NCBI RefSeq assembly: GCF_907165205.1
Contig: NC_058192.1
Location: 29,788,001-29,852,000 of the forward strand
Source of the DNA: Coccinella septempunctata
Taxonomy: Eukaryota > Arthropoda > Insecta > Coleoptera > Coccinellidae
Direction: 5' to 3'
DNA: 64,000 nucleotides
Below the pieces are notes generated by a model that was given only the letters and a program-made list of their open reading frames with translations, did no database searches and was not told the DNA's origin. Position 1 is the first letter of the stretch; every line of letters starts with the position of its first letter. Made by a program: the position numbers and the translations under genes. This document shows positions 1 through 10,115 of the stretch, piece by piece.

Positions 1-780
1 CTATGTTATTATAAGCAAAAAAAGAATTCTGTACTCCGATATGGACTTTTATCCATTTTTTCAATTAATAATAATTCATAAACCATCTTACTTACACATT
101 TTCCTGATACTTTGTTCATATATTCTTTGTAAACAGTAGAGTCAAAAAATAACGGAACAAGTCTTGCTCCAGGTTACAATTTGAGAACACCAGAAAAAAA
201 TTAGTTAGGCTAAATGTCTGCATATAAATTATTCACTTTTCAACTTGCGCCAAATATATGTAGAAGTTTCGATAATGAGGTAGTAGAAAGTAGAAAAACA
301 AAGAGATTATCTTTCCCAAATGGTACTTTTCTAGAGTTTTTCAATAAAATCATCAACTTTTCCTTATTCTTCTGATTACTGTATCCAAATCTTATTGAAA
401 AACAAGAGATGTCAGTTATTAGAACAAATTATTATCTATAACTTTGTTCCAAACAACCTGGCGGAAGAAAATCATCATAACGTTGGTTATTATTGCAATA
501 CATTGAAGAAAAAATGGGAAATCTGATAATGTTCATTCTGAACGAAGCTTGACATTTTTTTAAACAAAAATATTCTTGGAACATATCTACATTTTGAAGG
601 TTAAATAAAACAGAAAATCAGAAAACTATATAGAATTTTCATCTGCTTCTATTATTTTTTCATCTAGTTAGAGTATGATACTGGTTCTTCTGATGCATTC
701 TCGATAAAAATATCGAATTACATTCGTTAGCCATTTGAATGTTTCGTTAAAGTTTATTACTACTCCTCCTCCTCCTCCTC
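1..780. other. AT-rich DNA without recognisable gene
   Basis: No coding region or family motif was recognised. The stretch ends in a short (CTC)n microsatellite at about 763-780 that directly precedes LINE-like sequence. Confidence 0.5.
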
Positions 781-959
781 TTGAACCTGCATTCGTCCAC
801 TCCTGGACATATGTCTCTTTCAACCGCTTCTATGTTTCCATATCGTCCCAAATTCGAATCTAGTCTTTGGGAAATAAGATTGATATTCTTTAGAAAATCA
901 GTTTGGGAAATCACTTTATGGCTTACTCATATTGCCGGCAAGCGCGCAATGTTGGAGCA

Positions 960-1240
960 GCAGTTATCCTCAGAAATACCATGACATATAAAGAATTAAA
1001 GGACAGTTGAAAAACAGGTAGAATTTTCTGGTATTAGATTGACAAAAGCAAAGTTGCTGGTTGTTTCTCTAAACAGACCTCCATCAGGATGTATACCAGA
1101 ATTTATAGCTACTTTGACAGAGTTGTTGCAGGATGCATACCCTGCCGACCGATTGATTCTCGCAGGTGACTTTAATATTGAAGTCAGGAAAAAGAGCAGC
1201 AACAACTTCTTGAGACTATCAGGATGTTTTGGTTGGTAAT
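960..1240 (+). pseudogene. LINE apurinic endonuclease fragment
   Basis: The plus-strand frame from 1039 to 1239 carries the endonuclease/exonuclease/phosphatase signature of non-LTR retrotransposons: a 'NRPPSG' block followed about 35 residues later by 'ILAGDFNIE'. In intact elements this domain nicks the target DNA. Only about 60 residues survive and no reverse transcriptase follows, so this is a dead fragment. The clade cannot be assigned. Confidence 0.65.
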
Positions 1241-1799
1241 ATTTATACCAACATAAATGTCGACTCCGATAAAAAATCTACAGTTAAGGCCCATCTTGGA
1301 GACCATAAGGCGCAGGTTCTCAGCCGAGATCAGAACCCTACTTGTCAAGTATCGTTTTAAAATTTTCCATTTTTTTTAATTTCAAATTGATATCGTCAGG
1401 AGAAACTAATGCATTTTTAGTGCATCTGTCCTTAAGTGAACGCGATGGTTTCGTCTGAATCAGTGTTTTTTTCAGATAATTTTCTGTTAGGGAAAATCCT
1501 CGGTTAAAAAGGTTTTTTCCTTTATTTTCTGAAGTCTCATTTTTCTAGATTTCTTATTTCCATGGTAATCAACCACCTTTTGTCACAAAGCTGTGATCTG
1601 CATTGAATATAGAGGTTTATTTATCAACTCCCAGTACAATTGATGGTTAAGGATTTAGGTTAGGTTACCACCACTCGACGGTTAACTTACCTTGCGTTTT
1701 ACAATGTTAGGTTTCCGTAACCCTCGGTTCGATTTATATTTTCTAATGTTGGTAGAAATAAATAATTGATTTCACCTGAAAGTAGATTATTTGATCAGT
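1241..1799. other. Intergenic or intronic DNA, nothing recognised
   Basis: AT-rich; no ORF, RNA gene or inverted repeat was recognised. The left end of the F repeat that follows is missing or too diverged to place. Confidence 0.4.
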
Positions 1800-2955
1800 T
1801 TCTAGAGAATATAAAATGATGAACATAATTGACATCTGTGCAAACTGAATGAAGGGATACCAAAAATTTTTATGCAGTATATAAAGTTTCATGTTGGTTA
1901 TTTTCTTAGACTAAGGGTTGAAGACATCAGTTATAGAATTCAAAATAAATCAACCCTAAGAAGCATCCGATTCAGTGGTTGGAAATGGGCATCTCGGAAA
2001 AAAATTAACGGATAATTATAAGAATGTGTTAAATTCTTCAACAGAAATAATCTTGCATATTGATGACTTCCATTGGGAAGTCATTCAAAATCATTACAGG
2101 GACATTCAAGGCAAGAGGAACTTCATCTTTGAAAAAAAAATCACATATTAACAATAAATTGACAAGAAAACTGGCTCGTATTTATGGCTGTTTACTGCTT
2201 TGATATAATAGTAATGATACCTATATTTATTAATCCCTTGAGACATTCACAATGTATTGGACAAGCCAAATGAAAAATATAAAAATAATGTTCTGGAACT
2301 TATTCTACGACGAAATTCATCAAAAATCCTGTAGACTTTGCGTTCGTTCACCCTAAAATGAAGTCCTCAAATGCCACAATTTTTTTGGGTCTCCCAATAG
2401 AAGGAAATTCTTCGTCATTCTCTTCATTCTCAATCTTTCTGATCGCGGAAACATTCCGCTAAAATATAAGTCGTCTGAATCATTCAAATGGAACATTATA
2501 TAAATTTACTTACATTGAATATGTTCGCTACCTTCTGATATATTGTAGATATAAGAATATCAGGGTTACCTACTATTTGAATGACCTGAATTCTAAATAG
2601 CATTACCTGAAAACCTGTCTTCTCTCTTTTTCAATCACTTTCGGCATTTTTGCAATATTAGGCCCGTTTGCAACGGCCGAGAGTTCTCTAGTATTTACTC
2701 GAGAATTCATGCGCCGTGAAATCTTTACCGTTACATACGCACTTTCGTTAGAATTCTCTTACCAAAATTTGGTAGAGAATTCTTCAGAGAATTCTCGGCT
2801 GTTACAAACGGGCTTTAGTTGATAAAAGTTGTGGCAATGGTGTATGACATTAACGACATTTCATGAGTGCTAACCTTTCTCTGTTCTGGTTAAAAAACTT
2901 AAAATTTATTTCATGGCCAACCGAGTGTTAAAATAAATGTGAATGGAGTATAGTT
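1800..2955 (+). mobile_element. F repeat, copy A (left-truncated TA-target DNA transposon relic)
   Basis: It is colinear with the copy at 23977-25191, for example the segment around 'GGACAAGCCAAATGAAAAA' at 2260, and ends in the same terminal repeat (CATGGCCAACCGA...GTGAATGGAGTA). The full family has inverted ends starting TACTCCATTCAC and sits at TA sites, as Tc1/mariner-type elements do. No intact transposase is visible. The left approximately 200 bp are missing. A 154-bp MITE is inserted at 2661. Confidence 0.6.
2661..2814. mobile_element. PIF/Harbinger-like palindromic MITE
   Basis: This 154-bp foldback element has ends GGCCCGTTTGCAACGGCCGA and the matching inverted end ...GTTACAAACGGGCT. 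It is flanked by the 3-bp duplication TTA (2658-2660 and 2815-2817). TWA duplications are typical of PIF/Harbinger. It interrupts F copy A, and the copy at 25050 lacks it. A related element is at 36112-36418. Confidence 0.7.
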
Positions 2956-3337
2956 GAATACCAAATTTTATGAACACATAACAAGAAACATGAATATTCT
3001 CTACAGTTCGGACCAGGTTAGAACCACTCTACGTACAACTTTTTGATTATACCTTCCTTCCAGTTGGATGTTGGAGGAGCGATCAAATGCCATATTTAAT
3101 CTAAAATACTGGAAAACCAGCGGAAAAAGGATCTTTTCGATAGTATGCCTCTGAAAAAATCGTAATTGTCGTAGACTTCGAAATAATCGGTCTACGAAGG
3201 ATCATCAAAGCTATATGCGTTAATATCGAAATCCTATACATGTCTTATGTCTATACTAACAATCTAACGATGGCTAACTCCAATCTTTATTATTATAACG
3301 TTGATTGAAGTATACTTCGAAAAGCGATTATGATGGA
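2956..3337. other. Unassigned spacer
   Basis: No gene was recognised. Around 3299-3322 there is a sequence resembling half of the micro-palindrome found at 36560 (CGTTGATTGAAGT...ACTTC). Confidence 0.35.
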
Positions 3338-4492
3338 TATGGAGAGTAGAGAGAAGAAGAACGATGGCTGCTTTGAGGCCATAGATTTTTTGTCCCCTAA
3401 AATATGTACCTATATGGTAGTTCATGTTTTTGCCAATAGGCGCGCTGGCCGTCACGGTAGTGCGAAATTTTGATTTGAACTATTTGAAGTTGGCTGAGTG
3501 ACCTGTTTTCCTGGTGACAGATGATGGGAATATTATTTTCGATTCTTGATAAGAGAACAACATATGACCCTCGATATGACCATGGTGAAATGTTAAAGCG
3601 TGCGCTAGTGTAAGAGTGTTTTGTCATTAGAAAGAAAAGGAGAAAAGATAAAATTACCGAGAGCATTTTTGAGAGAAAATTGGAAAAAACCTTACCTCAA
3701 GAATCGACTACGAATCAACTTGTGTGTCAAGACCACTTTTGCGATGAAGATATCAAAAATATGACGGATTCATTATAAACGAAATCGAAACTGTCATCCC
3801 TCGTAAGAAGTTGACTCTTCTGAGTAAGAATATCTAACCACAGCCCTCTTAAACACCTGTGTTAGAGGGCTGTGATTTAACCAATAAAATACATGGTTCA
3901 GAAGTGGATATTCTTGAAGAATTTTATAGGCGTAACATAATATACGGTTTATATCGGTTCTCATCTGAGTATTGGAAAGAGAATCTACGCTAATACCTAA
4001 GTGATGAATCTGAGATTGCTACCTTTTGTTGTCTTGATGTGTACTACTCCTCAGTGCGAATTTATATAATTTTGAAGATTACGACAAACCAACTAACATA
4101 CCTGTTTTCAATAAACAATGTTAAACAAAAGTAGGTAAAATTTTTTTGATCAGTGATTTCTTTTGAATTTCATTGAATTCGTCATTTATTATGAACGAAT
4201 AAAGCTGATAACATAGTCCCCTCTATAATTTGACTTGTATTTTATTGCATATAATTCAGAGAACTCATATTTAATAAAGATTTGAAGAAAGGTATTTGAA
4301 AAATCATCAGAAAAACCACGATGACACATAACCTAAAATAAAATGAAGGCTGTTCATTTCAATTATTCAATTTGACGCTTGAATCCCCACCCCTATAAAC
4401 GCAGCAATCGCAGCGACACCTATCCTACGTTCCCCGTTTTCGGCGACACATTTTTAGTACGGCGATCGTTCTCCTTCTCTCTACTCTCCATA
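3338..4492. mobile_element. E1: hAT-like nonautonomous element
   Basis: Ends TATGGAGAGTAGAGAGAAG... and the inverted ...CTTCTCTCTACTCTCCATA, with 8-bp flanks ATGATGGA (3330-3337) and ATGATAGA (4493-4500), a 7/8 match. An 8-bp duplication suggests the hAT superfamily. The element is noncoding. It is a sister of E2 (23217-25570), which carries three insertions that E1 lacks, whereas E1 carries one micro-palindrome that E2 lacks. Confidence 0.65.
3839..3874. mobile_element. Micro-palindrome insertion (36 bp) in E1
   Basis: Arms CACAGCCCTCT.../...AGAGGGCTGTG pair almost end to end. The sister element E2 reads straight through here (about 23716-23727), so this is an insertion. The flanks are ATCTAAC before and ATTTAAC after, an imperfect 7-8 bp duplication. 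A partial copy of the same sequence sits at 43268-43290. Confidence 0.6.
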
Positions 4493-5108
4493 ATGATAGA
4501 TTTTGAATAAAATTCATAGAAAAAAAATTCTGTGATTTTACTTCGGTTTACCCATACATCAGCAATTGGTTAAGTTTATTGATAGTTAACCATTTTTTGT
4601 GTGATTATAAAACACCTAATCTGTAAAATTTACTCAACCGAAGGTTAACCTTCGATTGTAAAACCGGGCGTAAATAGGTTTTTTTTCCCATTTAAAATTT
4701 TAGGGGTTGCTGTCATTACGCTCAGAGGGCTGATAAAAATTTATTGCAAGCAACCATATAAAATGTCCTCCTACGAAGCAAAGTTTACTCCTTTTTGCAT
4801 TTTTTGTGATTTTGCATGGGGGACGAGATATTAAAAGAGGTATCTTTTCAAATTCACCTACCGTATAGTCAAGTAAGAAGCGAAGGTTTACTCCGAAAAC
4901 TAATGAACTTGTTCACTCTATTCATCTTTAAAACTGCTATGACAAACCATGAAAAAACTATATTGTCTTCCAATTATGTTGGATACCCCTTGCCATGATA
5001 ACCAACACACAATTTGCGGGTTCATAGAACCTGCTTACATTGAATTGGTGAAATTAAGATGTCTAAAACTCTGGTGTATTCAGTAATTCGATTTTGTTTT
5101 TAATTTCG
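4493..5108. other. Unassigned DNA between E1 and G copy 1
   Basis: No gene was recognised. Short open frames, for example 4816-4998, have no family signature. Confidence 0.35.
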
Positions 5109-5665
5109 TGGGGATATGGGATCAGTTTCGTTTTTTCCACTGTAGGTAGCGCTGTTTAGAATTGGACACAGCATTGTCAATTGATATTTGAAAATAATTT
5201 GAATAATAATAATACTTTACTACGACTTACGAATATGTTGTATTTATAAGCGATTATTGAAAAATTTATTAGTTTCGAGAAAGGGGTGTAGAACATTCAT
5301 TTATTCGACATGTCGTTCAGTAAGTTAAGTTTATGGCAACTTCAGCAATATTTCAAAAAAACTGTATTGGAAATACGTAATGTGAATTGTGAACATATAT
5401 TGAGAATCAGAAATACATCCATCTATTCGAGTCTGTTCTTCGAATATTTTGCATGAGTAGATACAGTGAAAATTGCCTTTCCGTCAACCTCAACAACTGA
5501 CAAAATGGGCCAGTTCATATTTTGCACTCGTTGATCGATATTCGAAAACAAAACAAAATAAAACGAGAGATCATTGGACTTCCTTTGGTAGAACAAGGAT
5601 AGAACGAAGCAAATGACATGGTGGCGCCGCCACGAAACTGATCCCATATCCCCGATTTTCTGAAA
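5109..5665. mobile_element. G repeat, copy 1 (MITE)
   Basis: About 556 bp with inverted ends GGGGATATGGGATCAGTTTCG and CGAAACTGATCCCATATCCCC. It is noncoding and lies inside the P-element-like pseudogene, so the open frame running in from the right ends in MITE sequence. Copy 2 is in the opposite orientation and is stretched over 14338-20485 by later insertions. Copy 1 serves as the uninterrupted reference for that nest. Confidence 0.65.
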
Positions 5666-6096
5666 TGTTGATGCTTGCAAAAAGTGACAAGTGCACACAC
5701 CAGTGTTTTAGACATCTTAGGTGTAATCCAAAGATTTGATCCATAGAGATCTTTCAAAATATGTAAATGCGTTTTTATTGACATCTCGTCAATACACACA
5801 ATGCAATCCTTTGCTGCTTCGTCCATATTACTTGTCTTCAATGAAATGGCCTGAAATATGTGATCATTTAAGCAAACAGAGAAATCCCAATTTGTGGTTA
5901 TTCTACAAAGTGTTGCCTTGTGTGGCAAAAAAAGATTTTTTGCAGAAATTGATACACTTTGGATTCCAAAAAGTATATTGTAAGTGCAAATTGTTTGAAA
6001 GCGACTGAATAACTTAAGCCATGAGATTTCCTTTCTTGAAGCTTCAATTGGGAGAACATAAAATATGCCAGGGTCGAATTGAAATTTTTTCTGCAA
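5666..6096 (-). pseudogene. P-element/THAP9-type transposase fragment
   Basis: The minus-strand frame shows the P-element transposase core: a 'FLPHKATLCRITTNWDFS' block, then 'LNDHIFQAISLK', then 'CIVCIDEMSIKTHL', where the Asp of the DEM motif is the expected catalytic acidic residue. In intact elements this nuclease domain cuts and pastes the transposon in the nucleus. The frame ends by running into MITE G at about 5665, and the C-terminal half is absent. The THAP DNA-binding exons of probably the same transposon lie upstream on this strand (7100-7697). Confidence 0.7.
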
Positions 6097-7099
6097 AACC
6101 GGATGAAATCTTCTTCACTTATATCTATAGATTTGCAACTAATTTTCGTTTCAAATTCTTCACCACTGATTGTATTTTTTTTCCTAGGAGTGGCTGAAGA
6201 TAAACTAGGAAATGTTTGTGTTTCTCATAGATATAATAACCTAACATGGATGCGCCCTCCCATATTCGAGCTATGGAAGAATGTGTTGCCAAGAGAGTTA
6301 GAGCTAGTAGTGGCAAAAAGCCCGCAAATTCCATTTAAAAAGCATTGAATGAGTGTGGAAATTCTTCTTTTTGTGCGTTTTTCATGACAATTCTAGGAGC
6401 AAGCATGAAAATATTGGGCGCCTGCATGCATTGTCTGAATAATTATTTGTTTTTATAGCTACAAGAATTCATGAATTGAAGCGTACTTTTCATATGAAAA
6501 CTCAAGGAACTTCACGGGAAGAAAAATATAAATCCGATCGCAGTAATAGTTTATTTAATTAATTTAAATGAATACAGAGTGTTTCAAAATTCAATACAAT
6601 AAGTTTAGGGGTTTATTCCCTTGGGAATTTTTAGGCAAAAACTTCATATAAACATAGGATCCCTTACGCGAGCTGTGCGGTTTTAAAAGTTTTTTTTTTT
6701 TTTTTGGTTTTACCAGGAAAGTCAAATACTGACGGCACTGATCCTACTTTTAAATTTTTATTGCCATGAACATAAAATAGTCCTTCTCAATGGGAATGAA
6801 ATTTTTTCTTTTTACCGCCAGTTTGTACAGTTCATGGCTGCACAAGATTTAACCATTATGTATTAGTGTTATTTAAACACTTTTATTTCAAAAGACTCGG
6901 AAAAATCACACAAAAAGCACAACAACAGCAAACTAAACACTCGTAAACAACGCTATTAGCGAGCTTTTTGCCACTACTAGCTCTATCTTTCTCTAGGCAA
7001 CACGTTTCTCCTTCCTTTACCGCTTCCATTGTAAGTTATAATTTCTATGGTGTTTCTTCTGGTTTCTTCACTATGAATAGAGATAAATATGCATAAGAT
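6097..7099. other. Interior of the broken P-like element; no clear exon
   Basis: Between the THAP exons and the catalytic fragment, no further exon could be read with confidence. Repeat-like short inverted stretches and a poly-T run (about 6695-6705) are present. Confidence 0.4.
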
Positions 7100-7697
7100 T
7101 TAATAGTTCAAATAAATAAGTAATGTTGAACTCCCTAGGTAGGGAGTTACTACACCAGGTGGTGTAGTACATATTTGGGAATTTATAGAATTCTCACGGC
7201 ATTCATCTACGTTCTCATTTTTTTCAATATCCATTGAAGATGTTGAAGCATTTACATTCACCCCTAATTATAAAAATAAATATTAATTATAACAAAAAAA
7301 TCATAATTTTTTTCAATATATACCTTTTTCACCAATACCTTCTTTGAATAAATCCGGAAAAGAATCTTTTTTTAATCTACTTCCAGACAGCATTTCTTTA
7401 GAAAAATGCTCACTACATATTCTTTTTTTGTGGAGAAGTTCTGGTCTTTTCGCAATCCATTCTTGCCTTCCCATTTTTCGAAGCCAAATCAATTGCCTGA
7501 AAATATCACGAAAAATTAAATAAGATACCATACACGTGTTTGTACGAAATATAGCACTTTAACTAAAATTTACCAACATTTGCACGTGCTTATACAATAA
7601 CTCACCTGAAACTGTCTCCTGGTATGAGAAAAAAACTAAGTTTAGGATTCTTAACACTACTGTTTTTACAATTAAACACGCTGCAATAATTTACCAT
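7100..7697 (-). CDS. THAP zinc-finger exons of a P-element-like transposon
   Basis: Three minus-strand exons can be read. Exon 1 is 7697-7606 (ATG at 7697-7695; 92 nt), donor GTGAGT. Exon 2 is 7496-7324 after a TTTTCAG acceptor, donor GTATAT. Exon 3 starts at 7263 after ATTAG and stays in frame to a TAA at 7102-7100. Exon 1 begins M-V-N-Y-C-S-V-F-N-C, the Cys-X4-Cys of a THAP domain. Exon 2 supplies 'FRQLIWLRKMGRQEW', 'KKRICSEHF' (Cys-X2-His) and a closing 'FPDLF'. The THAP domain is therefore complete and could bind transposon ends. Exon 3 is a Ser/Asn/Glu-rich linker and includes a pair of adjacent hairpins. The catalytic part downstream is truncated, so the gene is probably not an active transposase. 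A host-domesticated THAP protein is possible but unsupported. Confidence 0.6.
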
Positions 7698-8135
7698 TTT
7701 GCACAAATATGTTTACTTCGCACGATTATATTTACCACAATTTACCAGAGATTGTCTTTGATGTTCACCTTTACCTCTGTTTAACTTTCAACTTTCTAAT
7801 GCTCGAAATGCTGCTCAGCACTTTGGGGTTAGAAGCACGGAAATGATGCGCGAGTCATAAATGGAGTAACGGAAACCAGGGACTGGTTGGTGTCTATACT
7901 GTGCTTTTACTTTAAATTTGTGCAGTAAAACTGTCTGCGCACGCCTCAGTTTAGTTTTTGTGGTCTTTTCAAATATTGAAACAGATTTTCAAAATTTTGA
8001 TTTACAGGGTTGTTTCGAGGATTGAAACGATTCATAATTTTTTGTTAACCTAGATCTGGATTTTCCTTGCGGTTGTTGCATGAAACATTTGAGCTTTGAA
8101 TAAGAAACAAGTTTGCCAAATATGAAGAAAATATA
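7698..8135. other. Unassigned DNA upstream of the THAP exons
   Basis: No gene was recognised. It may contain the P-element terminal region, but no terminal repeat was identified. Confidence 0.35.
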
Positions 8136-8281
8136 CCGGGTGATTCGTCTGATATGACCTCAGGAAGAAACGAGCATAATTCATAAAACATCCTGTATCT
8201 CGGTTACGAAGACAGTAAGAGCCAATAAATGTGCCACCTATCTGCCTGTTAAGTATTTCCGTTTCCCAATGAAACACCCTG
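8136..8281. mobile_element. Small TA-flanked MITE
   Basis: 146 bp with inverted ends CCGGGTGATTCGT and (reverse complement) CAGGGTGTTTCATTGG, preceded and followed by TA. The end sequence resembles that of the rosa-like transposon at 10116, suggesting a mariner-type MITE. Confidence 0.4.
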
Positions 8282-8970
8282 TATATCAAGATTTAAAATT
8301 TGGAATGTAGATTTGATGCAGCGTTATTTCTGTTTGAAATAAAGTTATGCTTCTTTTGGAATAAGCAGTTATCCTCATTTTTACATATTTTTTTAATGTG
8401 GCCCAAAGTGATAATTAGTTATTTACTCATACAAGTTTAGTTAGTCATGTATGACAATAAATTTGTCCCAAATACCTATATGCCCTCTCGTTTTTCAATA
8501 AGATTGGGATACAGAAATTAGGAGAATAAGAATTAGTTGATGGTTCGAGTTGGAAAAGTACCGGTTGGGGAAAACAATTTATTCATTTTTTTTTAATTTG
8601 ACTCTAGGTAACATGCGGAAATATCAAATACATTTGGGGACGGTATATTCATCCTCTCTGCTCTGTGAAAAATGTTCAACTTTCGTTCGTTATATTCATA
8701 ACCATTCCTCGTTTTGCTAGTTACTGAAGAGATACTGAGGAATTTCTGTTTCTGAACGATTAGGGCCAGTTTGTCTGCCTGCCCTGTTGTCTTAACGATA
8801 TGTGAATAAACAGTCTTATTTAAGTTTTTCCGCTGTTTCCATATTTGTGTAAATTACATTTTACAAAATATTAATTAACACGGTGTTGTTCAGACTTTGT
8901 ACTTAATTATTAATTTTTTTGGGGCCGGACGCGGAATAAGACTTTCCATTATCTGAGTCGACGGCCTGTA
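8282..8970. other. Unassigned DNA, possibly Cdc37 intron
   Basis: No earlier Cdc37 exon was recognised here. Nothing else could be identified. Confidence 0.35.
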
Positions 8971-10115
8971 CAGGGTGGGCAAAATTCGTTGTCTACTGAA
9001 GGGATCTCGAGAACTATAGCAGCTAGAAGAAAACGGACGACACATTCTCGAGCTCTTTTTTCTTGACTAATCTAAAACTGAAAACAGATCCAGCCTGACT
9101 TTCATAGATTTTGAGTTATGAACTAAAATTGAGAAATTATCATTTTCAATGAAGCTGAATAACTCGCTTATTTGAACTCCGTATTCGAAATCCGTTATTA
9201 CATTCTACAGGCACTTTTTTATGAGGAATTCCAATATGATATTATTAATTTTTTTAATCCAGTCATTTTCGAGATACGACAGGAATTTTTGATTTTTCAA
9301 ATGTAAACTATAGTTGAAAGTTCTTTCATCTTGCTGCAATTTTTTTTTGGTGATTCCAAAAATGTATCATGTGTCGCTATTTACATGAATATAACAGAAG
9401 AAAAAAAAATTAATACTTTTTCCTGCTTTTCGATTCACTGTTGAATTTTTAGTAGGCTGGCGTAACCATAGCGACCGTTGAAAATGCATTATGGTTTGTG
9501 AACTCCACATAATTAAGATGTCTAAAAACATCTTACACATGATCCTATGTGAACTCAACCTTCTGTGATAGGAATCACCGACTGTCGAATAATTATTTCT
9601 TTTATATATCGATATTGGGAAAGTTATCCTTTAAAATAGAGTAAAAGACTTTCGTCTGATTATTAAAGAACAACATTTATTCAATTATCGTTTTTCTATT
9701 CATGAAAGAAAGTTAAAGAGTCAGTAATATAAATACAATACGATAGCTATCAATAATTATAATTTTTACATAAAGTAAGATGATGAAAAACAGGTATGTC
9801 TGTCAACGGTAGTATTCGAATTGTGAACCATCGTAAGATAAGCATGCCAAACATCGCGAGAACAAACGATTAATCATCGAAATATTTATTGAGCAATCCG
9901 TGATTCCAATCGTAGAAGTTCAGGTTCACAAAATATAATGCATATTCAACGGTTGCTATGGTAAGTCAGCCTACTTATAATTCAACGGAAAATCTAAAAG
10001 TAGGGAAAAGTATTAATTTTTTTTTCTTCTGTTATATTCATGTGAATAGCGACATATGATACATTTTTGAAATCAGCAAAAAAATTGCATCAAGATGAAA
10101 GAACTTTCAACTATA

